From the NCBI GenBank assembly GCA_964470055.1, contig CAYXZZ010000028.1:1-19142 (forward strand): a DNA stretch of 19,142 nucleotides. The letters are read 5' to 3'. Position numbers and translations under genes: made by a program. Of the stretch, positions 1 through 7,354 are shown piece by piece (within the stretch, counting starts at the first letter, position 1; each line of letters opens with the position of its first letter). Below the pieces are notes generated by a model. It was not told the origin of the DNA, ran no database searches, and worked only from the letters and a program-made list of their open reading frames with translations. Source of the stretch: JAEDES01 sp964470055. GTDB lineage: Bacteria > Bacillota_I > Bacilli_A > RF39 > UBA660.

Positions 1-14
1 CTAGTAATCATCTC

Positions 15-40
15 ACTATTATCAGTTATTCCATAATAGT
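15..40. other. Perfect 8-bp stem-loop at the 3' end of the kinase gene
   Basis: ACTATTAT (15-22) is complementary to ATAATAGT (33-40) with a 10-base loop. It touches the stop codon of the kinase gene at 40-42. No T-run follows on the minus strand, so it is not a standard intrinsic terminator. It may be a 3' end stabiliser or chance in A+T-rich DNA. Confidence 0.3.
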
Positions 41-801
41 TAAAATGACCCGTAATTTTCTTCTTTACTGTTGAAATAATTTTCTTTTAATACTTTTCTT
101 CTATATAATTCAAATTCAGTATATGCATCTATATCATCAATTAATTTATTAAAATCTAATTTTAAAACTTTAACCAATTTATCTAAGAATATATTTTTTT
201 CATTTTCATTATAGCCCATCAATATGAAATGTGTAGCTAACTCATATGCTAAATCGCCAAATGTTGCAAGTTCCCAATCTATCAAATAAAAACCGTCTTT
301 ACTTATAATCATATTTTTTGTATGGAGATCTCCATGTATAAAGCATAGCTTTCGGTTATCGTCTAAATCTTTATATAAGTTATCTAATCTTATAAGATAA
401 TTATTTAATTTATCTGGATTTTTAGATATTAACACTTCTTTTAAATTTTTAATGCAATATTTAAAATACTCACTATTATTTTTCCAAGTTATTTTTTTAT
501 TTTTGACCTCTATTGTATTTAAATTACAAATCACATTAATTACATTATCAATTATTTCTATATTAGATATTGTTTTAATATCCTGAGTTGATTCAATATA
601 TTCTTCATGGACAAATTTCAAACCATTCTTTAATATTTTTGGATATTTGATATCAGTATAGTTTAAATACTTGTTTATTTCTTTTAAAGTGAAGATTCTA
701 GGGTATGCATGTAGTCCTTTTCTTTTTCTTCTTTGGATAAAAATTTTATTTTTTGATTTACAAATTGTGACAAAATAACTATTAGTTTTAATTTTTTTCA
801 T
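40..801 (-). CDS. Aminoglycoside phosphotransferase/choline kinase-like small-molecule kinase
   Basis: This 253-residue protein has the catalytic core of the APH/choline-kinase fold: HGDLHTKN at residues 156-163 (catalytic loop with Asp158 and Asn163) and IDWE at 174-177 (metal-binding Asp175). A FGDLAYELA helix follows, as in this family. The N-lobe is short and poorly conserved. HEEYIES near residue 65 looks like the hinge, but I cannot place a clear nucleotide-binding lysine. The phosphorylated substrate cannot be told from sequence; it could be an antibiotic, a sugar, choline or a protein. Its ATG overlaps the stop of the upstream gene by one base (TAATG), so translation is probably coupled. 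No separate Shine-Dalgarno is visible. The gene is noticeably poorer in G+C than the housekeeping genes downstream, which suggests acquisition. Confidence 0.8.
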   Translation of the reverse strand: MKKIKTNSYFVTICKSKNKIFIQRRKRKGLHAYPRIFTLKEINKYLNYTDIKYPKILKNGLKFVHEEYIESTQDIKTISNIEIIDNVINVICNLNTIEVKNKKITWKNNSEYFKYCIKNLKEVLISKNPDKLNNYLIRLDNLYKDLDDNRKLCFIHGDLHTKNMIISKDGFYLIDWELATFGDLAYELATHFILMGYNENEKNIFLDKLVKVLKLDFNKLIDDIDAYTEFELYRRKVLKENYFNSKEENYGSF

Positions 802-1610
802 TATTTAATTACCACACCATCTAAATTGCAAATATAACTATTAGGGAATAATGTTTTTAATGTTTCAAGATGATTTTCATTATGTTCAACTTGTCTTCCT
901 ACAATTATACCCTCAATACAATTTTTAGGTAATCCAAATATTATATAATCTGCTCTTTCAAAGAAATCTGCTGCAAAACCATCTGTCATAAATTTTTCTT
1001 TTGACTTTTCACTAACAAATTCCATAGCATAGTCTTTATTAAATTGTTCTTTAAATACTGAATTTTTTTTTAATCTTTGAGCTATTTCATTTTCTGTATT
1101 TAATATGAATCCTATTTGATTTATATCTCTAGCAAGTGATGGCATAAACCTTATTTCCATAGATGATTCAGCAGTCCATAGCCAATGTTCTACTTCTTTC
1201 ATGCTTTCTACAAATTCATCTAACTTACCGTAAGGCACTTGCCAATATTCACTATTAACCCTAGCTACTATCCCACTATAATTTTCTATATATTCTTTTA
1301 ACGAAATATCTCCTAAAACACTCCAAAATGCTGCTTCATAACAAAAAGCATGATTACTTGCATCTTCAAAATAATCTTGTGATACAATACCCCTTTCTGC
1401 AAAAACATTTATAATATCTACATATTTACCAATACCATGCAACAAATGATTTTTACTCAATAAAACACTATCATTTATTTGATAATTATAACTTGCGACA
1501 TAATCAGATTCAGCGAGTTCAAAGTAATCATCAATTTGTTTAAGAACAATATTTAATAATTCTCCATTAAATTTTTTCTTTGCATTTTCTACAATTAAAT
1601 TCTTATCCAT
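801..1610 (-). CDS. Unrecognised protein, possibly ADP-ribosyltransferase-like, coupled to a kinase
   Basis: I do not recognise this 269-residue soluble protein by name. It has no signal peptide or membrane segment. Two stretches recall PARP/DarT-type ADP-ribosyltransferase folds: LLHGIG (residues 56-61) followed about a dozen residues later by GIVSQDYF (74-81), and IEGIIVG (232-238, Glu233) near the C terminus, followed by LFPNSYICNLDG. This resemblance is a weak inference from pattern, not a family assignment. A GTGAGG ribosome site sits five bases before the ATG. It has its own extended -10 promoter (TGTTATAAT) directly after the terminator of the radical SAM gene. The downstream kinase overlaps it by one base, so the two products probably act together. 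Confidence 0.6.
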   Translation of the reverse strand: MDKNLIVENAKKKFNGELLNIVLKQIDDYFELAESDYVASYNYQINDSVLLSKNHLLHGIGKYVDIINVFAERGIVSQDYFEDASNHAFCYEAAFWSVLGDISLKEYIENYSGIVARVNSEYWQVPYGKLDEFVESMKEVEHWLWTAESSMEIRFMPSLARDINQIGFILNTENEIAQRLKKNSVFKEQFNKDYAMEFVSEKSKEKFMTDGFAADFFERADYIIFGLPKNCIEGIIVGRQVEHNENHLETLKTLFPNSYICNLDGVVIK

Positions 1611-1648
1611 AATAACCTCACTTTTAAATTATTATTTGTCTTTTCCTT

Positions 1649-1657
1649 ATTATAACA
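1649..1657 (-). promoter_or_regulatory. Extended -10 promoter of the unknown/kinase pair
   Basis: TGTTATAAT on the minus strand fits the TGnTATAAT extended -10 form. No good -35 lies 16-18 bases upstream. It lies 39 bases before the ATG and abuts the T-run of the preceding terminator. Confidence 0.55.
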
Positions 1658-1687
1658 AAAAAAGAAAATAATTAGTATTATTCTCTT
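1654..1687 (-). terminator. Intrinsic terminator of the uvrB operon
   Basis: On the minus strand an 11-bp stem (1677-1687 with 1662-1672, one G-U pair) has loop ACTA and is followed by CTTTTTTTG. The stop codon of the radical SAM gene (1686-1688) overlaps the stem. Confidence 0.85.
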
Positions 1688-2522
1688 ATTTAAAACGATT
1701 TTTATATGTACAATTTAAGCATAGTTTTTCACATGGTTTTCTATCTTGAAATGACTTTTTTAAATTTAAGCATCTTTCTCCATTTATAATTTTTTCAAAT
1801 GAATCTGTGTAAATGTTTCCTAAAGGTATTTTTCCATTACTGTCTAGACAACATGGTACGACTGTGCCATCTACTAAAATAGCAATTTGTGTTTTTAGAG
1901 CCATACAAAATCCGTTGTTCTCTTCGTTGCCTTTGTCATCAGGCCATTCAAATTCATTATCTTTATCCACATAAATTGTGGAAGAAATTTTTACATTATT
2001 TTCTGTTTTTATTTTTTCCACTGTTTCTCTGGATAAGTCATAGTATGATGCAAGTTTTTCCACTGTTTTTGTGGACTTTTCATCAAGTTCTCCGTTGTGT
2101 AGAGTCCATAAACGATATATAACTACGACATCTTTTGATAGAAGTTCAATACTTTCTAAAATATTTTCCACATAATTTGGGATATTATTTTCACTATGAA
2201 GAGAAAAGTTTATTTTTCTTAGGGCTTTACAAGTAGAAAGTTCTTGAACTTTACTTGGAAATAATACTCCGTTTGTGGTTAGATTAACTTTTATATTGTG
2301 CTTTTCTGCGATGTGAAGAAACTCAGTTAAATCCGGATGAAGTAATGGTTCACCTTTGACATGTAAGTATATATTATCTGTATATGGTTTTATTTCTGAT
2401 AAGATGTGACTAAATTCTTGGGTTGTCATTAAGCGTCTTGTTTTTTCTACTTTACTACAGAAACTGCAAGCAAGATTACAGGTATTTGTTATTTCAACGT
2501 AAATCTTTTTAAACTTCTTCAT
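1686..2522 (-). CDS. Radical SAM protein with SPASM-like C-terminal cysteine region
   Basis: From the ATG at 2522 the product has 278 residues. CNLACSFC at residues 15-22 is the CX3CX2C motif that binds the radical SAM 4Fe-4S cluster. KGEPLLHPD (about 61-69) matches the GGEP strand motif, and LTTNG follows at about residue 84. The C-terminal third carries further cysteines in a CCLD...LGNI...C..C..C pattern typical of SPASM or Twitch auxiliary-cluster domains. Such enzymes modify peptides or small molecules by radical chemistry; no substrate can be named here and no precursor-peptide gene was noticed. A GTG 15 bases upstream is an alternative start without a better ribosome site. The start overlaps the preceding gene by 14 bases, so it is translated as the third gene of the uvrB operon. 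Confidence 0.85.
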   Translation of the reverse strand: MKKFKKIYVEITNTCNLACSFCSKVEKTRRLMTTQEFSHILSEIKPYTDNIYLHVKGEPLLHPDLTEFLHIAEKHNIKVNLTTNGVLFPSKVQELSTCKALRKINFSLHSENNIPNYVENILESIELLSKDVVVIYRLWTLHNGELDEKSTKTVEKLASYYDLSRETVEKIKTENNVKISSTIYVDKDNEFEWPDDKGNEENNGFCMALKTQIAILVDGTVVPCCLDSNGKIPLGNIYTDSFEKIINGERCLNLKKSFQDRKPCEKLCLNCTYKNRFK

Positions 2523-3231
2523 CTCTATATACCACACATACTAAGTTTTTACCTGGTTTATTGGTAATGTTTGAGAAATATCTATCATCAGTAGTTGTAT
2601 CTGTTGAATCAAAATAGATATTATTAGGATCAACTATTTCTTTGATTAAAGTATTAAATATTGCATATCTAATATCTAAGTAATGTTTCTTTTTCTTCTT
2701 AGTAACTGCATCTTTCCAAATGTAGTTATTTGTAAGAATGGATTCATCTACTACTAGATTTTCTTTTGATGGGCAGGCACCAATATAGAAAGTCATTTCA
2801 AAAGGAGCAGCATTAGTTTCTTTGATTAGACTTTCAATCATTTCATGTAGTAAATCATTATTTAGATTTGCAATTGTTCCTAAAGCAATTGCGGAAATAC
2901 TTTTTCCTTCTTCATTTTGAGCAGTTGCGATAACTACTGGATAATCCATTGTTTCTACCGCTACACATAAGTCTTTCGCTGTATCTTTTAGAAGAAGAAT
3001 TGCTTCTTTTACTTTTTTAGTCGTATTTGTTGCGACGCGTGACTTAATTTCAGTGTTTTTTTCTGGTAATACAACAACATTATCGTAACTAATATTTCTT
3101 CTTTCAAAGAATCTAGTTAGAGTTGTTTCATATAAAAGTTTTCTTTCTTCTGTTGATAGATTAGGGAAGAATTTTTTATCTTGGGACATAATTCCATCTT
3201 TTTGCGATGATATAAATACATTTAACTTCAT
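2509..3231 (-). CDS. Degenerate YfiH/PgeF-like (Cu-oxidase_4, laccase-domain) protein
   Basis: The 240-residue length and layout match YfiH/YlmD/PgeF proteins, known as purine nucleoside phosphorylase and peptidoglycan-editing enzymes. Recognisable landmarks are TMDYPVVIA (where the family has TADCxPV), a helix entry at SAIALGTIA (where the family has AAVHAGWRG), FYIGACPSKENLVVDE (family IGPCIG..YEV), and a C-terminal TTTDDRYFS (family T..d..fFSyRR). The metal-binding Cys of TADC is Tyr, the His of HAGWRG is lost, and no N-terminal QVHG motif is seen. The metal site therefore looks dismantled, and the protein may be a pseudoenzyme or have a new role. GGAGG lies close before the ATG, and the uvrB stop codon (TAG) overlaps this site. 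It sits second in the uvrB operon. Confidence 0.65.
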   Translation of the reverse strand: MKLNVFISSQKDGIMSQDKKFFPNLSTEERKLLYETTLTRFFERRNISYDNVVVLPEKNTEIKSRVATNTTKKVKEAILLLKDTAKDLCVAVETMDYPVVIATAQNEEGKSISAIALGTIANLNNDLLHEMIESLIKETNAAPFEMTFYIGACPSKENLVVDESILTNNYIWKDAVTKKKKKHYLDIRYAIFNTLIKEIVDPNNIYFDSTDTTTDDRYFSNITNKPGKNLVCVVYRDEEV

Positions 3232-3239
3232 AAATCCTC

Positions 3240-5192
3240 CTACTGGGTTTTCATTTCAAATAATATATCTCTTAATTCCATAGCGCGTTCAAAGTCTAAG
3301 TTCTTAGCGGCTTCACGCATTTCTTGTTCAAGCATTTCCATAGTTTTAGCAAGTTCTTTCTTAGTTGGTTTCTTTTTGTTTTTAGATGTATCATCTGTTG
3401 CGATGTTACTAATAACTTCTCTGATTTCTTTAGAGATTGTCTTTGGAATGATACCGTGTTCTTTGTTGTATTGTTCTTGAATCTTACGACGTCTAGCAGT
3501 TTCATCAATGGCTTGTTGCATAGAGTCTGTAACTTTATCTCCATACATGATAACGTGACCATTAGCATTTCTGGCACAACGTCCGGCTGTTTGGATAAGG
3601 CTTCGATTACTACGAAGGAAGCCTTCTTTGTCAGCATCTAAAATAGCAATTAGTGATACTTCTGGAATATCAATACCTTCGCGAAGTAAGTTGATTCCAA
3701 CGACTACATCATATTTACCAATACGTAAATCATAGATTATTTGCATTCTTTCTAGAGTTTTTACTTCAGAATGAAGATAGGCTACTTTGATATCTAGTTC
3801 TTTTAAATAATTTGTTAACTCTTCTGCCATACGAATAGTTAGGGTTGTGACTAAGACTCTTTCGTTTTTATCAATTCTATCTCTAATTTCTCCTACTAAG
3901 TCGTCGATTTGTCCTTCTGTTTTTCTTACCTCAATAGTTGGATCAAGAAGTCCAGTTGGACGAATAATTTGTTCAGCATAAGTGTTATTTACTCTTTCTA
4001 ATTCATAATCTCCAGGAGTTGCGGATACATAGATTGCTTGATGAATCTTTTTATCAAACTCTTCATATTTTAATGGACGGTTGTCTAGAGCACTTGGAAG
4101 TCTAAAGCCATATTCTACAAGGTTCATTTTTCTAGCCCTATCTCCATTATACATTCCTCTTACTTGAGGTAGGGTTACGTGAGACTCATCTACTACTAAT
4201 AAATAATCATCTCCAAAGAAGTCCATTAGAGTAATTGGAGTTTCTCCTTTTTTACGGCCGGCCATTGGAGCAGAATAGTTTTCAATTCCAGAGCAGAATC
4301 CTGTCTCTTCTAACATTTCTAAATCATAACGAGTTCTTTGTTCTAGACGCTCTGCGGCAAGTAGTTTGTTGTCCGCTTTTAGCTCTTCTAGGCGCTCTGT
4401 TAGTTCATCTTTAATACGAACAATGGCCGCTTTTAACTTTTCATCACTTACTACGAAGTGGCTGGCTGGGAAAATACTAATATTTTTCTTATTTTCGATA
4501 ACTACTCCTGTTAGGGTATCTATTTCACAGATACGATCAATTTCATTGTCGAAGAATTCAATTCTATATCCGGTTGTTTTTTGGTAAGCAGGAATTATTT
4601 CTAGAACGTCTCCTCGTACGCGGAATGTTCCTCTTTTAAAGTCAAGGTCATTTCTTTCATATAACATTTCTACTAGTTTTACTAAAACTTGATTGCGTTC
4701 AATAGTATCTCCTACTGATAGAGTTAACATTTTATTTTTATATTCTTCTACTTCTCCAATACCATAGATGCAGGAAACACTGGCTACAACGATAACATCA
4801 TCTCTTGAAAGTAAGGCTGATGTTGCGGCATGACGAAGTTCATCAATTTCATCATTGATAGATGAATCTTTTTCGATATAGGTGTCTGTAGATGGTACAT
4901 AGGCTTCTGGTTGATAGTAGTCGTAGTATGATACAAAGTACTCTACCCTATTATTTGGAAAAAGTTCTTTTAATTCGGAATAAAGTTGTCCGGCTAAAGT
5001 CTTGTTATGGGCAAGGACTAAAGTCTTTTTATTTACTTCTTTGATTACGTTGGCAATAGTAAAAGTCTTTCCTGTTCCTGTTGCGCCCAGTAGTACTTGT
5101 TCTTTTTTCCCATCTTTTAGTCCTTGAACTAAAGTTTCTATGGCTTTAGGCTGATCTCCAGATGGTTTATATTTAGAGACTAATTCAAACAT
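3240..5192 (-). CDS. uvrB: Excinuclease ABC subunit B (UvrB)
   Basis: UvrB is the helicase-like damage-verification subunit of nucleotide excision repair; it is loaded by UvrA and recruits UvrC. The 650-residue product shows the Q-tip-like KPSGDQPKAI, Walker A GATGTGKT (36-43), the damage-probing beta-hairpin from SYYDYYQPEAYVPSTDTY onward (about 88-113), the helicase motif DESHVTLPQ in the middle, RPTGLLDP and LREGIDIPEV in domain 3, QTAGRCARN (motif VI), and a C-terminal UVR motif ending near the stop (LDFERAMELRD). The ATG at 5192 is chosen because AGGAGGTG precedes it at good spacing and the family begins there; an in-frame extension to 5237 has no such support. uvrA is not in the window. 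The gene leads an operon with the PgeF-like and radical SAM genes. Confidence 0.98.
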   Translation of the reverse strand: MFELVSKYKPSGDQPKAIETLVQGLKDGKKEQVLLGATGTGKTFTIANVIKEVNKKTLVLAHNKTLAGQLYSELKELFPNNRVEYFVSYYDYYQPEAYVPSTDTYIEKDSSINDEIDELRHAATSALLSRDDVIVVASVSCIYGIGEVEEYKNKMLTLSVGDTIERNQVLVKLVEMLYERNDLDFKRGTFRVRGDVLEIIPAYQKTTGYRIEFFDNEIDRICEIDTLTGVVIENKKNISIFPASHFVVSDEKLKAAIVRIKDELTERLEELKADNKLLAAERLEQRTRYDLEMLEETGFCSGIENYSAPMAGRKKGETPITLMDFFGDDYLLVVDESHVTLPQVRGMYNGDRARKMNLVEYGFRLPSALDNRPLKYEEFDKKIHQAIYVSATPGDYELERVNNTYAEQIIRPTGLLDPTIEVRKTEGQIDDLVGEIRDRIDKNERVLVTTLTIRMAEELTNYLKELDIKVAYLHSEVKTLERMQIIYDLRIGKYDVVVGINLLREGIDIPEVSLIAILDADKEGFLRSNRSLIQTAGRCARNANGHVIMYGDKVTDSMQQAIDETARRRKIQEQYNKEHGIIPKTISKEIREVISNIATDDTSKNKKKPTKKELAKTMEMLEQEMREAAKNLDFERAMELRDILFEMKTQ

Positions 5193-5227
5193 AAGGCACC
5201 TCCTATATAGGTCAATTTCAATAGTAT

Positions 5228-5256
5228 ATTTTAGCATTTTTTATGCAATAAAACAA
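5228..5256 (-). promoter_or_regulatory. uvrB promoter
   Basis: The minus strand reads TTGTTT, 17 bases, then TAAAAT with an upstream TGn (TGCTAAAAT). It lies about 35 bases before the uvrB ATG. The -35 overlaps the downstream arm of the pepV terminator. No LexA/DinR-like box was recognised. Confidence 0.55.
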
Positions 5257-5273
5257 GGAGACTGTCCTTGTTT
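5247..5273 (-). terminator. Terminator after pepV
   Basis: A 9-bp perfect stem, 5251-5259 with 5265-5273, has loop GACTG (plus-strand reading). On the minus strand the second arm ends in TTGTTTT followed by ATT, giving the T-rich tail. It separates the pepV unit from the uvrB operon. Confidence 0.75.
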
Positions 5274-5333
5274 ATATTTTTAACTTGTTTTAATTCGTCA
5301 ACTTTTTTGTTGATGAGAATTTTTAGTAACGAG

Positions 5334-6683
5334 CTATTTTCCTAGTTCAATTATGGCTTTAGCATATATCTTAGTGGCAAGAATGAGATTATCTATGTCA
5401 ATATTTTCATCAACTTGGTGGCAAAGATCTTCTTCGTTTGGCATTACCATTCCATATGAGATACAATTAGGAAAGGCTCTAGCATATGTTCCTCCACCTA
5501 TTGCGAGTGGTTCTTCTGTTAAACCGGTTTCTTCATTAAATATTTTGGTTAGGGTTTTTACTAAATAATTATTTTTATCAATATATAGTTTAGGATTGGA
5601 TTGTTCAAAATGATAATTAATATTATATAAAGTCTTTTGACATGCTTTTTCTAGAGCTTCAAATGATGTATTTACTGGAACCCTAAGATTTGTTTTTATA
5701 ATTATTTGATTATTTTCATAGTTTAAAATTCCAATATTTGAAGTAAGAGAACCGGATTCGTCTATTAGACTTTCCCCACCTAAGTAGGCAGGATTTTCAA
5801 TGTTGAAGAAGCCTATAGTGTGTAGATAGGTTAAAAATTCATTGTGATAGATGCTATTGATATAATTTAATAATCTAGTGATAGCATTATCTCCTAAATT
5901 AGGGAATGCAGCGTGAGCAGATATTCCAGCAGCGGTAATTTGTACTATGTCGTCTGGTAGGAACTCTATTTCTATATTGTCAGAGAAGTAATATTTTGAT
6001 TTATTTGAAGTTTTAATTTTAATTGTCGCTGTTTTTGGCACCACATTAATAGCATTGTCTTTAGAACTTAATTCAATAAGTTCATCACCCTCATCTAGTT
6101 TTAGTTCGTGCGAAAGACTTAAAGTTATAATGCCTTTTTCTGCATATATACAAGGAAAATTGGCATCAGGGCTAAAACTTATTGTTGGAATTTCTTCTGT
6201 TTTTTTATATCTAGCAATACATTCCCAGTCTTTTTCTTCGTTTAGTCCTAAGATTAATCTCACTCTTTTATTTAGTTTGCAATGTTTTGATATAGCATCC
6301 AGCGCATATAAACAAGCAAGTACAGGACCTTTATCATCAATTGTTCCACGACCATATATCTTGTTATTTCTTATTTCTGCTTGAAATGGATCAGATGTCC
6401 AGCCATCCTCGATATTAGCAGGAACAACATCTAAATGCCCAATTATTCCTAGTAGTTCTTTTCCTTCTCCAAATTCAATATATCCACAATATCCATCAAT
6501 ATTCTTAGTTTTAAATCCCATATTTTTTCCTAAAGTAAGTAAATAGTCCAAAACATTTTTGCACTCTTCTCCAAATGGCGCTTCAATCGATGATGTTTTT
6601 GTAGAAATACTTTTGTAATTTACTGTTTTGATAATAGAGTTAATTAGTTCCTGTTTGTGATTATCTATATATTTTTCTATCAT
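5334..6683 (-). CDS. pepV: M20-family dipeptidase, PepV type
   Basis: The 449-residue protein is a cytoplasmic di-zinc metallopeptidase that cleaves dipeptides and some longer N-terminal peptides. Metal ligands are visible: GHLDVVP (His83, with Asp85), IYGRGTIDDKGP (Asp116/117), LGLNEEKDW (Glu149/150), SPDANFP (Asp173) and a late LCHQVDE histidine near residue 425. NEEKDW plus SPDANFPCIYAEKG is typical of PepV/Sapep rather than of other M20 peptidases. The lid/dimerisation domain lies roughly at 185-360. The ATG at 6683 has no Shine-Dalgarno; the preceding bases are A/T-rich and an in-frame TAA lies seven codons upstream, so no extended start is available. It sits 97 bases downstream of the DUF1653 gene and may be cotranscribed with it. 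Confidence 0.93.
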   Translation of the reverse strand: MIEKYIDNHKQELINSIIKTVNYKSISTKTSSIEAPFGEECKNVLDYLLTLGKNMGFKTKNIDGYCGYIEFGEGKELLGIIGHLDVVPANIEDGWTSDPFQAEIRNNKIYGRGTIDDKGPVLACLYALDAISKHCKLNKRVRLILGLNEEKDWECIARYKKTEEIPTISFSPDANFPCIYAEKGIITLSLSHELKLDEGDELIELSSKDNAINVVPKTATIKIKTSNKSKYYFSDNIEIEFLPDDIVQITAAGISAHAAFPNLGDNAITRLLNYINSIYHNEFLTYLHTIGFFNIENPAYLGGESLIDESGSLTSNIGILNYENNQIIIKTNLRVPVNTSFEALEKACQKTLYNINYHFEQSNPKLYIDKNNYLVKTLTKIFNEETGLTEEPLAIGGGTYARAFPNCISYGMVMPNEEDLCHQVDENIDIDNLILATKIYAKAIIELGK

Positions 6684-6780
6684 GTAATTTTTGTATAATT
6701 AATCTTATAGAAGTATTAATCTATTTGACTAATTCCTTTCTCTTTATATTATTTTATTAAAAATCACTTAATTTTGGTAA

Positions 6781-7110
6781 TTATTTATTTTGAAGATAAG
6801 TTTGTTTCTTGGTAATATATTCAGGTGTTTTAATTAGGTCTATTTCTTCTAATGTTAACTTTTGGATTCTAGTTTTTTGATGGTATTTTTCTTGTTTTTC
6901 TGGGTCAAGTTCGGTTAATAAATCACTTGCTTCTCTAGCAAAAATTTTATTATCGAAAATGTTTTTATATATGACTAAGTCTTTTGTTTCTGTCATGTGT
7001 TCTCCAGTGTAGATGACATTTGTTTGTAGTATTTCATAGATGTTTTTTTCCACAAGGGTTTCTCCTTTGAAATGTTTATAGTATTCCCCTATTTTTATTT
7101 GATTATTCAT
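6781..7110 (-). CDS. DUF1653 family protein
   Basis: This 109-residue protein carries the short DUF1653 pattern in its first two thirds: IGEYYKHFKGE (residues 6-16), a variable strand with YTGEHMTETKDLVIYKNIF, then FAREASDLL (family: Y.HFKG..Y.v...a.hset.e..VvYr.lyg...lWvRPl.mF). The function of the family is unknown. The tail beyond residue 70 is charged and lysine-rich and is probably specific to this lineage. AAAGGAG precedes the ATG at normal spacing. It has an extended -10 promoter that diverges from the metK promoter. Confidence 0.75.
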   Translation of the reverse strand: MNNQIKIGEYYKHFKGETLVEKNIYEILQTNVIYTGEHMTETKDLVIYKNIFDNKIFAREASDLLTELDPEKQEKYHQKTRIQKLTLEEIDLIKTPEYITKKQTYLQNK

Positions 7111-7139
7111 ATTGACTCCTTTACATTACTATTAATTTT

Positions 7140-7148
7140 ATTATAGCA
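7140..7148 (-). promoter_or_regulatory. Extended -10 promoter of the DUF1653 gene
   Basis: The minus strand reads TGCTATAAT, 29 bases before the ATG. A TTGTCA hexamer upstream is 20 bases away, too far for a standard -35. Confidence 0.55.
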
Positions 7149-7164
7149 TATTGTTTATTTTTTC

Positions 7165-7194
7165 TTGACAATTTTATTGTTATAGATTTAAATT
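7165..7194 (+). promoter_or_regulatory. metK promoter
   Basis: A perfect TTGACA (7165-7170) is followed 17-18 bases later by TTAAAT/TAAATT (7188-7194). Transcription should start near 7200, just before the riboswitch P1 stem. Confidence 0.7.
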
Positions 7195-7203
7195 AAAATA
7201 GAA

Positions 7204-7292
7204 CTTTTATCAAGAATGAGGGAGAGAGTTAGCTCAATGAACTCATACCAACCTGCAGTAAAGTAAGGTGGTAATGCTAACAACGATGAAGG
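7204..7292 (+). ncRNA. SAM-I type (S-box) riboswitch aptamer, compact form without P4
   Basis: The S-box start ATCAAGA is present right after the promoter. P1 pairs 7204-7211 with 7285-7292 (8 pairs, three G-U). P2a pairs ATGAG (7216-7220) with CTCAT (7242-7246). GGA and AATGAA form the kink-turn strands, and GAG/CTC forms a short P2b. The P2 loop GTTAG (7228-7232) is complementary to CTAAC (7277-7281), the pseudoknot expected between loop 2 and J3/4. CAACC followed by P3 (ACCT 7251-7254 with AGGT 7266-7269) also fits. The stretch between the pseudoknot strand and P1 is only AAC, so the usual P4 hairpin is absent. It controls metK, a standard S-box target. Confidence 0.85.
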
Positions 7293-7301
7293 AGGCTGCG
7301 C

Positions 7302-7322
7302 AACTCTTTCAAGAGTTTTTTA
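7302..7322 (+). terminator. Riboswitch expression-platform terminator
   Basis: AACTCT (7302-7307), loop TTCA, AGAGTT (7312-7317), then a T-run to 7321. The 5' arm plus loop (7302-7310) can instead pair with 7222-7230 of P2, giving a mutually exclusive antiterminator. Confidence 0.85.
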
Positions 7323-7354
7323 TTTTGATAAAATTTCTGAAGGAGGATTTAAGA

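Noticed and set aside
1889..2122. Plus-strand reading frame inside the radical SAM gene
   Set aside because: Shadow of a well-supported minus-strand gene; Cys/Leu/Phe-rich product without a ribosome site. The same applies to the other overlapping frames at 3296-3641, 4366-4587, 5353-5568, 6055-6384, 7991-8236, 11350-12046, 12401-12643, 13821-14006 and 17132-17347.
5298..5313. Second terminator after pepV (TCAAC/GTTGA)
   Set aside because: Only five base pairs and no T-run after it on the minus strand; the 9-bp hairpin at 5251-5273 explains termination better.
7201..7320. T-box leader for metK
   Set aside because: AGGTGGTAA before a terminator recalls the T-box sequence, but the leader is too short for stem I, while P1, P2 with kink-turn, pseudoknot and ATCAAGA all fit an S-box.
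7268..7354. Extended N terminus of MetK
   Set aside because: It would translate the riboswitch 3' end and the terminator hairpin; the ATG at 7355 has AGGAGG and matches the family start.
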